A DNA stretch of 23,006 nt, taken from JAHHLP01 sp041609895. GTDB lineage: Bacteria > Bacteroidota > Rhodothermia > Rhodothermales > JABDKH01. Location of the stretch: NCBI GenBank assembly GCA_041609895.1, contig JBFIPX010000032.1, positions 1 to 23,006 on the forward strand, in the 5' to 3' direction. The position numbers and the translations under genes were made by a program. Under the pieces are notes generated by a model, which worked only from the letters and a program-made list of their open reading frames with translations, was not told the origin of the DNA and did not search any database. Shown here piece by piece: positions 1 through 8,254 of this stretch (position 1 is the first letter of the stretch; each line of letters begins with the position of its first letter).

Positions 1-353
1 CAAGACAGCTTGTCGAAGAAGTCGTCGCTTTCAAGGAATCTCATCTTTACAGTGAACTTAAGTCTGCGTCGCAGGTCTATTCTGAAGTCCCGTTTTCCTA
101 CCGGGATGACGAGAAGGAGGTCATCTACCGCGGTACGATTGATCTCGTTTACCGCACTACGTCCGGCTGGACGATCGTCGATTTCAAATCGCATCGTGCA
201 GAAACCGACGAAGAGGTCGAAGCGCTCAAGCGCCGCTATGAAAGTCAGCTCGATAGCTATCGGGCTGCTTGGGAGAACATAACCGGAGACGCAGTACATA
301 GCACGTTGCTGTGGCTCACCGGCAGCGGTGCAAGCGTATTGGTCTACGACTAG
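1..353 (+). CDS. AddA-type helicase-nuclease, C-terminal nuclease fragment (5' partial)
   Basis: This is the last 116 residues of a protein that begins before the window; the reading frame starts at base 3 and ends with TAG at 351-353. It carries a PD-(D/E)XK nuclease core of the RecB/AddA kind: a GTIDLVY strand with Asp at visible residue 47, a WTIVDFKSH strand with Asp60 and Lys62, and a following YESQLDSY helix with the Gln82/Tyr86 motif. In this family the domain follows a UvrD-like helicase and degrades DNA ends during double-strand-break repair. The next gene, a Mre11/SbcD-like nuclease, starts 25 nt downstream, which fits a DNA-end-processing operon. The helicase part is outside the window, so the choice of AddA over another RecB-family nuclease rests on the C-terminal pattern and the neighbours. 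Confidence 0.75.
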   Translation, partial: RQLVEEVVAFKESHLYSELKSASQVYSEVPFSYRDDEKEVIYRGTIDLVYRTTSGWTIVDFKSHRAETDEEVEALKRRYESQLDSYRAAWENITGDAVHSTLLWLTGSGASVLVYD

Positions 354-378
354 ACGGCCCGGATCTACGCCATACCGT

Positions 379-1614
379 ATGCTGAAAATCCTGCATCTCG
401 CCGACGTCCATTTCGACACGACGTTCTCCTGCCGATCCGACCAACTGCGTGTTCGGTTGCGAGAAGCGATTCGAGAGTCGTTCGTTCGGGCGATGGACGT
501 GGCAGTTGAGGAGCGCGTCGACGCAGTCATCGTGGCGGGTGACTTCTTTGACGGAAGCCGTCTCAGCTTTGCGACCGAGAAAATCCTCGTTGATCAGTTT
601 CGCCGACTCGGAGAGTTCGGCATTCGGGTTTTCTACGCGTGCGGGAATCACGACCCTGCGTCTCTGCGATCACGCGCGGGTAGCATTGCGCTGCCGGAGA
701 ACTGCATGGTGTTTGAGTCCGCAAGCCCCGAGACGGTTGAGATTCGTGACAGGGCGGGCACGCTGATAGGACGCGTCACGGGCGCCGGACATGAAACGGC
801 AAGAGAAGATCGAAATCTTGCGTCCGCGTTTCCCGCCGCCGACGGGGATGTGCCCCATATCGGGATCCTGCACACCATGGTGACCTCTGCGGCATTGGCG
901 GATTCGCACGATCGCTATGCTCCTTGCAGTGTCGATGACCTTACAAGCCGCGGGTATGACTACTGGGCGCTCGGACACATTCATCATCGTCAGGCAATCG
1001 ACCCTGAGGAAAAGGCGTGGTATCCGGGCAGCATCCAGGGACGGAGCCCAAGAGAAACCGGAGCCCGCGGTGGTTTGCTGGTGGATGTTTTTCGGGCCAG
1101 TCCACCGCAGGTGAGATTTGTACAGCTGGCTCCACTCGAGTGGGTCAGCCTTGAGGTAGATTTTTTGACAGAGGTCCGTAACCTGGCGGATCTTGAACAA
1201 GTCGTTGGCGAGGCCTGGAAGTCGGGCGGTCGATCGTCGGAGACTGCGAGGGATGCAGTCGTCGTAGTTCACCTTCAGGGGGCTTGTCCGATTGCTGAGG
1301 ACCTGGCCTCTCGTAAACCCGTCGAGGAGATCGAGGCTCTGATGGCAGACCATCTGTCTGTGATCGCCGTAGAGGTTCGAACTTCCGAGCTGCATCAGCC
1401 GATCGAGGTCGGCGCCCACAGGGGAGAGCCACATGTACTGGGCGAATTGCTCCGGCTAATTTCGCGATATGAGGAGGAGCCGGAATCTATCGACCGAGTG
1501 GCTCCCAAGCCGCTAGCGGCGCAGGCTTCATCACAGGATGAAAGACTGCGTTATCTCCAGAAGCTTCTTTCAGGATTGGACCGTGAAGCAGCCGCGCGCC
1601 TGCTCGACGTGTGA
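379..1614 (+). CDS. SbcD/Mre11/YhaO-type DNA exonuclease (metallophosphoesterase)
   Basis: A 411-aa protein with the complete calcineurin-like phosphoesterase motif series near the N-terminus: DVH (Asp9, His11), GDFFD (54-58), GNHD (89-92), a catalytic-type His165 in ILHT, and GHIHH (199-203). In the Mre11/SbcD family these bind two metal ions, usually Mn, and cut DNA ends together with an SbcC/Rad50 ATPase. The rest is a less conserved capping/ATPase-binding region. I chose the ATG at 379 because the protein then begins MLKILHLADVHFD, the usual start for this family; a GTG at 328 would overlap the upstream gene and add 17 unrelated residues. The ATPase partner starts 8 nt after the stop, so co-translation is likely. 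The length and its TM-containing partner favour the YhaO-type branch over classic SbcD. Confidence 0.9.
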   Translation: MLKILHLADVHFDTTFSCRSDQLRVRLREAIRESFVRAMDVAVEERVDAVIVAGDFFDGSRLSFATEKILVDQFRRLGEFGIRVFYACGNHDPASLRSRAGSIALPENCMVFESASPETVEIRDRAGTLIGRVTGAGHETAREDRNLASAFPAADGDVPHIGILHTMVTSAALADSHDRYAPCSVDDLTSRGYDYWALGHIHHRQAIDPEEKAWYPGSIQGRSPRETGARGGLLVDVFRASPPQVRFVQLAPLEWVSLEVDFLTEVRNLADLEQVVGEAWKSGGRSSETARDAVVVVHLQGACPIAEDLASRKPVEEIEALMADHLSVIAVEVRTSELHQPIEVGAHRGEPHVLGELLRLISRYEEEPESIDRVAPKPLAAQASSQDERLRYLQKLLSGLDREAAARLLDV

Positions 1615-1622
1615 CGTGACAC

Positions 1623-4292
1623 ATGCGGATTACAAGCTGTCATATCGAACAATTCGGCACTCTGGACGAACGCGCGTTTGCGGATCTCGACCACGAGTTG
1701 ATCGTCCTTCTCGGCCCCAACGAGGCGGGTAAGTCGACCTTCTTTGAGTTTCTCAAGACGATGCTGTTTGGCTTCAGTCCCGCCACCGCGGAAAAGCACC
1801 CGTATCGTCCAGACTCCGGCCGACTTTCGGGTAGTGTGGCTTTTGTCGCAGGCAAGACGGCTTGTTCTCTGGAACGCTCGCTTGGCAGTACGCCGCGCGG
1901 CCGGCTCAACGTGGGAATGGATGGGTTGTTTGGTCGCAAGGAAGACCTGAGGAACAGACCGATTCCCGAACTGGCTCCCGTTAGCCGAGACCTGTTCGAG
2001 GCGGTGTACGCTCTCACACTGGCGGACATGGTCCGCATCGAGGGCAAGGCGTGGGATACGATTCAGGATCGCCTGCTCGGCGGGCTGAATATTGAGCAGC
2101 TGCGGAATCCCCGCGAGGTAGCTGCCGAACTGGAGAAGGAAGCGGCTCGTCTATGGAGGACGGATCGTCGTGGCAAGGCGCGTTCGGCTGACCTGCGCGA
2201 AAAGATCCGATCAATCCGCAGTCAGGTACGGGAAGCGCGTGATCGCGATAGGGAGGCAAGGCGTCTGTCCGAGGAAATTGGCGCCATGTCTGCACGGAAG
2301 ACTGAACTGGAGGGCCAGCTTCAAAACGATCGAGCTACGCTACGAACGACCGATCGTCTCATCCCTGTGAAACAGGGGCTGCAACAGATTACCAGCCTTG
2401 AGAAGGCAGCTGGCGATCTAACAGTCTACGCGACGATACCCGCCGACCCACATTCGGCTCTTAACCGGTTACGGGAAGAACGAAATCGACTTACGTCAGA
2501 CGTCCAGACGCGGCAGGCAACGCTGGGAAGACTACAAGCTGCGACAGAGGCTTTCGATGACGCAGCAAGAGAAGCGGTTCGTCTTGCGTCGGAGATTCGA
2601 TCGCTGCAAGCCCTATCTGGGATCCTGGCTGAGCGTCAGGCGCAGCTGGGCGATTTGATACGGCGGCTTGATGAACGTAAGTCCGCCTTGGACAATATGT
2701 GGAACCGCGTTATACCGGGGCCGCAAGACACTCCGGCGCGACGGAATCTCGGGTCCGTCCCGGTCGATGAGATTCGTACGAGGCTAGCGGAAGTGAAGTC
2801 GCTCGTCGAGCGCCGAATGCGGGCGGCGCACCGTCAGGAGCATCAGGGGGAGGCGCCTCCGATAGCTCGGTGGAGCATCCTGTTCCTGGTCGGACTGGTT
2901 GTAGCGGTGATAGGTCTTCTCGGCGAATGGCCGCTTGTGTGGGGGTTGGCACTCGTGTTTGCCTCCGCCGGGGCGGCTCTCCTCCTGCAGACCTTCGCAA
3001 GCAGGCGCAGACTTGCCAGTGCCGGGGCGCCAAGTCTTGCTCATCTGATCGCCGAGCTGGACCTCGAAATCGACGAGGCACGTGCGTGGGTGGCGGGGAA
3101 GCTCAGATCGTTGGGTGTGGATTCCCGAACGCCGTACGAGAAAATCGCGGATCTCGTCGACTGCGTTGAAGAGTTGCAAACCCTCTTCACGCGAATCGCC
3201 GACGATGAGGCAGAGGCCGCTCGCTTGACTGACCTGATCGAAAGGGAAGAGGATCGGGTTGCCTCTGTCGCCAGGTCACTGGGAATCGACACCTCCTTGC
3301 CGGCGGAGCGTCAGGTCCGCCTGTTAGCCGACGCCTTGGAGCGTGCCGATTCAAAACGGTTGGCCGCCACGCATGCGTCGGAGCAGATTGATGCGGAGGC
3401 AACGGCAGCTTCGGAACGGCAGCAGCGCTTGGAGGACGTGTCGCGCGAGCTGGAGATTCTCGAGTCGGCGCTTAAGGAATTAGGAGAGGGAGACCCAGAC
3501 AAGGGTTCGCTCGTCCTTGACGAGAGGCGATCTCTTAGCCGGCGGGCATCGTCAATTCGCGAAGAGCTTGAGGCGCGTCATCCGGATCTGCCGACGCTCA
3601 AGAAGGAGATATCATCGCTTAACGGCGCCGTGGCTCTCTCCGATAAGTCGCGAGTGCAGCTGGACTCGCGTATCGAGGAATCCAGAGCCGAGATCGTAAG
3701 CCTTGCAGAGAAAATTGCGAAGCGGGAGGCACGTCTAACCGCGTTGCGAAACCTGCCCACCGTGGCTGATCTCGAAAGTGAGATCGAGGTCCTTGAATTA
3801 GAGATCAGGCAAGCCGAAGAGGAACGAGACCGGCTCTTGCTACTAGCAAATCTCATGCGCGAAGCCGACGAATCCTTTCGGGAGAAACATCAGCCTGACG
3901 TCGTCAAGCGAGCATCCGAGATGTTGGCGGCACTGACGGAGGGCAGGTACGATCGACTTGAACTAACCGAGGACAACGACGGACAACTTATGGTGCACGA
4001 TGCGCACGAGGGAAGAGTCACGCCCGTGGGACCGCCTCTGAGTCGTGGTACTCTGGATCAGATCTACCTCACACTCAGGATCGCCATTGCTGACCACCTG
4101 GACGATCCCGGCGACCCACTTCCTCTGTTTCTCGACGAGGTACTCGTCAACTGGGATGAAGAACGCAGGAAACGTGGCCTTCAGTTGCTTGCCGGTATGG
4201 CTCAATCACGGCAGGTCTTCTTTTTCACCTGTCATGACTGGATGGCTGAAGAGATCGAGCGATCGGCAGGAGGCCACGTGGTCCGCCTTTAG
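1623..4292 (+). CDS. YhaN/SbcC/Rad50-like ATPase with central membrane segments
   Basis: An 889-aa SMC/Rad50-type ATPase. The N-terminal lobe has Walker A GPNEAGKST (31-39). Long Arg/Glu/Ala-rich coiled-coil stretches lie at roughly 165-350 and 475-790. The C-terminal lobe has a signature-like LSRGTLDQIY (806-815) and Walker B LPLFLDE (833-839, with the acidic pair Asp838/Glu839). Two hydrophobic segments at about 416-434 and 436-456 sit in the middle of the coiled coil, where canonical SbcC has a zinc hook; no CxxC hook is seen. That layout is known for the B. subtilis YhaN group. It probably forms a complex with the phosphoesterase just upstream (8-nt gap) and powers or gates DNA-end processing, perhaps anchored at the membrane. 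The ATG at 1623 gives a typical MRITSCHIEQFG start. Confidence 0.88.
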   Translation: MRITSCHIEQFGTLDERAFADLDHELIVLLGPNEAGKSTFFEFLKTMLFGFSPATAEKHPYRPDSGRLSGSVAFVAGKTACSLERSLGSTPRGRLNVGMDGLFGRKEDLRNRPIPELAPVSRDLFEAVYALTLADMVRIEGKAWDTIQDRLLGGLNIEQLRNPREVAAELEKEAARLWRTDRRGKARSADLREKIRSIRSQVREARDRDREARRLSEEIGAMSARKTELEGQLQNDRATLRTTDRLIPVKQGLQQITSLEKAAGDLTVYATIPADPHSALNRLREERNRLTSDVQTRQATLGRLQAATEAFDDAAREAVRLASEIRSLQALSGILAERQAQLGDLIRRLDERKSALDNMWNRVIPGPQDTPARRNLGSVPVDEIRTRLAEVKSLVERRMRAAHRQEHQGEAPPIARWSILFLVGLVVAVIGLLGEWPLVWGLALVFASAGAALLLQTFASRRRLASAGAPSLAHLIAELDLEIDEARAWVAGKLRSLGVDSRTPYEKIADLVDCVEELQTLFTRIADDEAEAARLTDLIEREEDRVASVARSLGIDTSLPAERQVRLLADALERADSKRLAATHASEQIDAEATAASERQQRLEDVSRELEILESALKELGEGDPDKGSLVLDERRSLSRRASSIREELEARHPDLPTLKKEISSLNGAVALSDKSRVQLDSRIEESRAEIVSLAEKIAKREARLTALRNLPTVADLESEIEVLELEIRQAEEERDRLLLLANLMREADESFREKHQPDVVKRASEMLAALTEGRYDRLELTEDNDGQLMVHDAHEGRVTPVGPPLSRGTLDQIYLTLRIAIADHLDDPGDPLPLFLDEVLVNWDEERRKRGLQLLAGMAQSRQVFFFTCHDWMAEEIERSAGGHVVRL

Positions 4293-4361
4293 GTTACCCA
4301 CCCCGAGCTCACCAATCGCCTTTCCAATTTCGCCGCCGCCGGGTGCTATCACGTGTCGACG

Positions 4362-4379
4362 AGCCGCGATGTTGCGGCT
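4362..4379 (+). terminator. Weak hairpin after the YhaN-like gene
   Basis: A perfect 6-bp stem (AGCCGC / GCGGCT) with a 6-nt loop lies about 70 nt downstream of the stop codon of the ATPase gene. No T-run follows, so intrinsic termination would be weak. It may only be a mRNA end-protecting hairpin. Confidence 0.25.
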
Positions 4380-4394
4380 TCGCTGATTGTGAAG

Positions 4395-4412
4395 TGTCCA
4401 TTAAGCTGGACA
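4395..4412. promoter_or_regulatory. Inverted repeat upstream of the collagen-like lipoprotein
   Basis: TGTCCA and TGGACA form a perfect 6-bp inverted repeat around a 6-nt spacer, followed by an AT-rich stretch (AAATTAT). It sits about 150 bp before the lipoprotein start and could be an operator or a hairpin. No protein in the window can be assigned to it. Confidence 0.25.
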
Positions 4413-4422
4413 AATTATCGTG

Positions 4423-4450
4423 GTTTCTAGCCGTTTCTAGCCGTTTCTGG
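4423..4450. repeat. 10-bp direct tandem repeat, about 2.8 copies
   Basis: The unit GTTTCTAGCC occurs twice in succession, and a third, incomplete copy (GTTTCTGG) follows. The period of 10 bp is close to one helical turn. It lies in the 272-bp leader between the ATPase stop and the lipoprotein start, just after the inverted repeat. Confidence 0.7.
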
Positions 4451-4564
4451 CAGGGTCGGCGTCGATTATGGCGCAGAATCGAAGGTGGATCCTCGTTTGC
4501 AATTCACTGGTCTCGAATGATCGCCGGGGCCCGCTGGCCTTCGCAAACAGATCAGGTGATAGTC

Positions 4565-5098
4565 ATGAAGACGTTAACGACAAGCTTACTAGGAATTCTC
4601 TTTCTTGCGCTTCTGAGCGCGTGCGAGACCAACGTCGTCGAGCAAGGCCCTCCGGGCCCACCGGGACCGCGCGGAGCGGACGGAAACGCCAACGTATTTA
4701 CCGTCAGTTTTGACTTTCTGATGGCGGACGCCATCATCAACGGCAAGGTTGCATCGGTTCAGTACGATGTGCCGGGAATCACTCCGACCGTCGTAGACGA
4801 AGGTGCGGTGCTGGTCTTCTTCCGGGAGCAGGGTACGTGGACGGCGATGCCATATACCTTCGGCTTCGACAATCCGGAACAGCAGGCGGTCGACTTCATC
4901 GTTACGCTCGGATTCGGCTTTGACGATGGCTTTCTCGAAGTTTTCTACGAGGCATCTGCTGAAGGCATCTCGCTGGAAAACATGCCGGATCGTGAGATGA
5001 AGGCGGTGATAATTGATGGCTTTCCCTTTGGGAAATCAGAAGTGGATCTGACCAACTACGAGGCGGTTAAGAGCTACTTCCAACTGGCTGACGACTGA
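4565..5098 (+). CDS. Small lipoprotein with short collagen-like tract, function unknown
   Basis: A 177-aa protein that begins with a lipoprotein signal peptide (MKTLTTSLLGILFLALLSAC, lipobox LSAC with Cys20), so it should be lipid-anchored in the envelope. Right after the anchor comes a short collagen-like Gly-X-Y run (GPPGPPGPRGADG), then about 140 residues of acidic, beta-strand-like sequence with no recognised enzymatic motif. Lipoproteins with a short GPxGPx spacer after the lipid Cys are seen in Bacteroidota. Only about four triplets are present, so the tract more likely acts as a stiff spacer than a true collagen triple helix. I chose the ATG at 4565 because it starts the signal peptide; the open frame reaches back to a GTG at 4343, but that extension is implausible. 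The long leader suggests its own promoter. Confidence 0.8.
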   Translation: MKTLTTSLLGILFLALLSACETNVVEQGPPGPPGPRGADGNANVFTVSFDFLMADAIINGKVASVQYDVPGITPTVVDEGAVLVFFREQGTWTAMPYTFGFDNPEQQAVDFIVTLGFGFDDGFLEVFYEASAEGISLENMPDREMKAVIIDGFPFGKSEVDLTNYEAVKSYFQLADD

Positions 5099-5125
5099 TT
5101 AGGACGCAAAATCAGCCCTGAGAAT

Positions 5126-5148
5126 GTCGCTGTCCCCCTTTCAGCGAC
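5126..5148 (+). terminator. Hairpin after the lipoprotein gene
   Basis: A perfect 7-bp stem (GTCGCTG / CAGCGAC) with a 9-nt pyrimidine-rich loop starts 27 nt after the lipoprotein stop. There is no T-tract after it, so termination is uncertain. Confidence 0.3.
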
Positions 5149-5292
5149 TCGTTGCGGCGCTTCGTTGTCGATGAAGATCGATGGCGAGGCGCCGCCGCAT
5201 TTGCGGGTTTTCGGGCGCTTCTTCGGCTATAGAAATCCCGTCGCACGCCGATTACAGATAGGAGAATCGACGAAAATCCTGAAGAGGGGAGC

Positions 5293-5481
5293 ATGACCAA
5301 CGAGAATCACGGCCAGCCGAGCAGTACGCAGCGTGGAAACACGCCGCATCTTCGCCGTTTCCTTTCGACTTTTTTCAGAACGGCGCTGGACGAGTATCGC
5401 GAGGCAGGATGTCCCTTCGGGAAGCACGTAGACGCCATGCTGATCTGGTTCGAATACAACCAGAAGACCACCGACAACTGA
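5293..5481 (+). CDS. 62-residue hypothetical protein
   Basis: A short open reading frame with good gene-like context: an AGGGGAG-type ribosome site just before the ATG and a strong intrinsic terminator 46 nt after the stop. The protein is soluble and unrecognised: a polar N-terminus (MTNENHGQPSSTQRG), an amphipathic Arg/Phe-rich helix (HLRRFLSTFFRTALDEY), a single Cys35 in AGCPFGKHVD, and an aromatic C-terminus (MLIWFEYNQK). It has no signal peptide or membrane segment. The 194-bp gap from the lipoprotein gene suggests a separate transcript. I cannot assign a function. It could be a small regulatory or adaptor protein, or less likely a chance frame. Confidence 0.6.
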   Translation: MTNENHGQPSSTQRGNTPHLRRFLSTFFRTALDEYREAGCPFGKHVDAMLIWFEYNQKTTDN

Positions 5482-5527
5482 TTCTCCTTTTCAAAGCCAC
5501 CTGATGCCAACAAGATGGGTGTTGATC

Positions 5528-5563
5528 AGCCCCGGCCCTTCCCAGGCCGGGGCTTTCTTTTTT
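5528..5563 (+). terminator. Strong intrinsic terminator
   Basis: A perfect 10-bp GC-rich stem (AGCCCCGGCC / GGCCGGGGCT, 5528-5537 and 5545-5554) with a 7-nt loop is followed on the + strand by TTCTTTTTT. It ends the + strand block. On the opposite strand no T-run follows the stem, so it is not an equally good terminator for the convergent nuclease gene. Confidence 0.92.
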
Positions 5564-5614
5564 GTGGGAATTGCTGGAATCGCGGCGGCGGACTGGATTG
5601 GCTACCCGCCGACT

Positions 5615-6823
5615 CTATATGTGCACGACCAACTGTGACGTTTGCCCGAGTTGACCAGTCGACGAGAGCACGTAGAGCCCTGCCGGAAGTCGAGGGAGTG
5701 CAAGCTCGAGGCGGTGCGTCCCGGCAGCAGGAACGTGGAAGGATTGGGAAAACACCTTGCGACCGACAAGGTCGAACAGGCGTACGACGATGTGCCCCGG
5801 GCGATCGGATGTTATTTCTGCAGTGAGATCATCCTGCCACGGATTCGGGTAAGCGGTAACGCTAATCTCGCGAGATGGGTGGGGGGCCACCGGATCCTCA
5901 ACTCCCACTCCTTGCGCGACGTCGAAGACCGCCAGTACCGGAAGGTGATCTGAGGTGGTGAAGACGTAATCGGAGACGGCCGTCAGGAGTTCGTCATAGT
6001 GATCGGCTGATCCCTGCACATACCAGGGTTTAACTTCGTTCGTGACAATGATGTGATCGATCGTCGACCCGTCGCAGGAAGGACTGCTTCCACAAAATGT
6101 ACTTCGTTCGTCGATCTGCATCTGCACCGTCGGTGTACCGTAGTTGCCGATGTCATCAACAAAGTTCTTATATGGCGACGGCTGGCGAAACGTGATCGAG
6201 TTGAGAAGCAGATCGTTGTAGTCGCCGAGTATGATCACGGGCCTCGAGGCCAGCAGGGTGAAGTCAATGTTGTTCTTCAGTCGGACGGACGCTGCTGCCC
6301 GCTTGTCGTATGAGTCCTGGTCGCTCTGCGCCTTCATGTGAATGTTGATGAGTGTTATCACAACCGTCGTGTCCGGCAGCACGATCTCTGCCTCGACCTG
6401 ATAGGGAGGACGGCCCGCAAAGTCTGAGGAAAACTGGGTCAGGATTTCTCTTGCGCTTCGGAGTCGCACGACGTCCGTTCGATAGATGTATGCGAGACCA
6501 AGTCCTTGTTGGGACGAGGTAGGTGCGATCAAACCTTCGTACTGCGAACCGAGGCTCGCAACGAGATTGGCGAAGTCGGCCTCGTCCGCGATCTCCTGAA
6601 ACGCCCACAAGTCGACATCCGAAGCAAGGATCACATCGCGGACATTCGCTATTTGCCGATCGTCATCGCTCGGGCCTCCGATAGCCCCGAAGAACTCGAC
6701 GTTCCAGCTGGCAACCTCGAACGTCCCGGGCGTGCCCTTGGAGGGTATTGACTGAGCGCGCGTTTCGGGCACGAACATAAGAGCACAACCTACCAGGCAA
6801 GCAATATTCAATGCTTTGTTCAT
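5615..6823 (-). CDS. Secreted endonuclease/exonuclease/phosphatase-family enzyme with T9SS sorting domain
   Basis: A 402-aa exported protein. A signal peptide (about 1-23, ending ETRAQ) precedes an EEP (DNase I-like) catalytic domain at about 34-300. The expected metal and catalytic residues are visible: Asn41 in SWNVEFF, Glu77 in FQEI, Asn160/His162 in NIHMK, Asp201/Asn203 in GDYND, Asp256 in TIDHI, and Asp292/His293 in SDHLPV. The final 80 residues (about 320-402) are a T9SS type-A-like sorting domain with AYPNPW, LFDLVGRKV and LPAGLYVLS, so it should be secreted across the outer membrane. EEP enzymes hydrolyse phosphodiester bonds in DNA, RNA or lipids; the residues do not settle which. 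It is last in the envelope cluster, 159 nt after the propeller lipoprotein, and may have its own promoter. The ATG at 6823 gives the intact signal peptide. Confidence 0.88.
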   Translation of the reverse strand: MNKALNIACLVGCALMFVPETRAQSIPSKGTPGTFEVASWNVEFFGAIGGPSDDDRQIANVRDVILASDVDLWAFQEIADEADFANLVASLGSQYEGLIAPTSSQQGLGLAYIYRTDVVRLRSAREILTQFSSDFAGRPPYQVEAEIVLPDTTVVITLINIHMKAQSDQDSYDKRAAASVRLKNNIDFTLLASRPVIILGDYNDLLLNSITFRQPSPYKNFVDDIGNYGTPTVQMQIDERSTFCGSSPSCDGSTIDHIIVTNEVKPWYVQGSADHYDELLTAVSDYVFTTSDHLPVLAVFDVAQGVGVEDPVAPHPSREISVTAYPNPWQDDLTAEITSDRPGHIVVRLFDLVGRKVFSQSFHVPAAGTHRLELALPRLPAGLYVLSSTGQLGQTSQLVVHI

Positions 6824-6982
6824 CCGTCGAGCAATAGATTCAGTTCACGACAGTGAGAGAATGCGCTGAGTTCGGTCGGTGCTCCGGCTGGGAGTGGAGA
6901 TTCCGGCGCGTGGCGTGACAACTCCGTCGCACGAACTGAAGATTCCAAAACGGCCGGAAAGGGAGTTGATGGTGCCTCGCTA

Positions 6983-8254
6983 TCACTCAAAGTCCGTGTT
7001 CAGACGGAATCGTGATATGCGATTGTTGCCGGTGTCCGCCACATAAACGATCCGGTCCCCGTACGCGACGCCTTCAGGGCGGTCGAACTGAAGGGCGCCG
7101 CTGCCGCTGCCGCCGAACGAGACGACCACCGGCTTCGAACTTCGCGCGCCGGGAGGCGGTGCAACTCCTTCTACACCATTAGCCGTGAAAACAAAAAGGC
7201 TGTCCTTGTCCCGATCGACAACAAACCAGTACTGCGTATTGTCGCCTGCGAAAGTGATGTCGGACGGAGAACTGAACTTGAACTCCTCGTACAGGAATCC
7301 GTCTCCCCGCGTCGTATCTCCCGCAATTTGAACTTTGCGACTGTCAGGTTCGTAGATGATGCCGTCCGGCGTCACATTTGCCAGAAGAGAGAGCACACCG
7401 AAACGGACGGATCCTGCCACCTCGGAAGTCTGCGCGAGGGCGAGATGTTTGCTCGACGGAAAGAAATCCCCCTGAGGCGGCTGAACAAATGTCATCACAT
7501 CTGTTGGACTGATCGCACTGCGTAGACCCTCCCGATTCGGATCGAGCGGAAGCGACTGCGTGTTTATCCCGTCAAAGGTGAACTCGAGCACGGTGTTGTG
7601 TGGCAGGATGACGCTGCGCGTGTTGTTTACGGGTCCGCGCCGGGACACATAGATGTTGTTGTTGAACAAGATCCCGACGCCGGTGAAGTCGACGGACTCA
7701 TCGGTTTCACGGGGGTCAGGGAGGTTGAACTTGCGCGAGTCGTCGTCGAACGGATGCCACAGTGTGAGGTCGACACGCGGGGTACCGATCGTAACATCAG
7801 CATACCGTATTACCACCGGGAGTGACCACGTCCTGCCATTCAGGAACGTGTCCCGGCGCGCGGTCGCGTAAACGTTGAGACGGCGATCCTGAATGACAGA
7901 GGTGGCTCCGCCTTCAATCGGGATGAAGTTCGCCGGCCGCCCCGCCCGATCCAGCACGTGAAGCCCGCGGGCGTCCGTGACATACAAAAACTCGTCGTAT
8001 CCGAAGTAAACATCCGTCGGCTCCATCAGCGCCTGACCGTCACCGGCCAAGGTGTAAAACGGTACAAGGGCGACGTACTCCGCCTCGCTGAATAGACCGG
8101 GCTCCTGACGACCGACTTCGAAAATTTCTTCCGTTGTTGCGTCCGACTTGGAACCGAAGATGCCATCGCACCCGACCCAACTAATGACAAACAGGATCAG
8201 CAGCAATGTCGGAAATTGCAGGCGCGCGAGGCGTGTGCAGCGCTCACTGGCCAC
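6983..8254 (-). CDS. Beta-propeller (NHL-like) lipoprotein
   Basis: A 423-aa lipoprotein from the proposed GTG start: MASERCTRLARLQFPT, then a hydrophobic core and WVGC (Cys29). The body has repeated strand patterns typical of a six-bladed propeller (EPTDVYFGYDEFLYVTDARG; a closing NHL-type blade FDRPEGVAYGDRIVYVADTG near the C-terminus). NHL-type propellers are usually binding or scaffold domains, so a surface or periplasmic ligand-binding role is plausible. There is no ATG in this frame near the signal peptide. A TTG at 8326 would add 24 residues before the signal sequence and is less likely; GTG at 8254 gives a normal 28-residue signal peptide. It follows the PorV-like gene by 128 nt. No terminator-like hairpin was found directly after its stop. 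Confidence 0.82.
   Translation of the reverse strand: MASERCTRLARLQFPTLLLILFVISWVGCDGIFGSKSDATTEEIFEVGRQEPGLFSEAEYVALVPFYTLAGDGQALMEPTDVYFGYDEFLYVTDARGLHVLDRAGRPANFIPIEGGATSVIQDRRLNVYATARRDTFLNGRTWSLPVVIRYADVTIGTPRVDLTLWHPFDDDSRKFNLPDPRETDESVDFTGVGILFNNNIYVSRRGPVNNTRSVILPHNTVLEFTFDGINTQSLPLDPNREGLRSAISPTDVMTFVQPPQGDFFPSSKHLALAQTSEVAGSVRFGVLSLLANVTPDGIIYEPDSRKVQIAGDTTRGDGFLYEEFKFSSPSDITFAGDNTQYWFVVDRDKDSLFVFTANGVEGVAPPPGARSSKPVVVSFGGSGSGALQFDRPEGVAYGDRIVYVADTGNNRISRFRLNTDFE

Noticed and set aside
328..378. GTG-started extension of the phosphoesterase
   Set aside because: It overlaps the AddA-like gene and places 17 unrelated residues before the standard family N-terminus.
670..1434. 254-aa open frame on the - strand
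   Set aside because: Antisense to the phosphoesterase gene, whose full motif set is on the + strand.
5528..5563. Bidirectional terminator shared with the convergent EEP gene
   Set aside because: On the - strand no T-run follows the stem, so only + strand termination is well supported.
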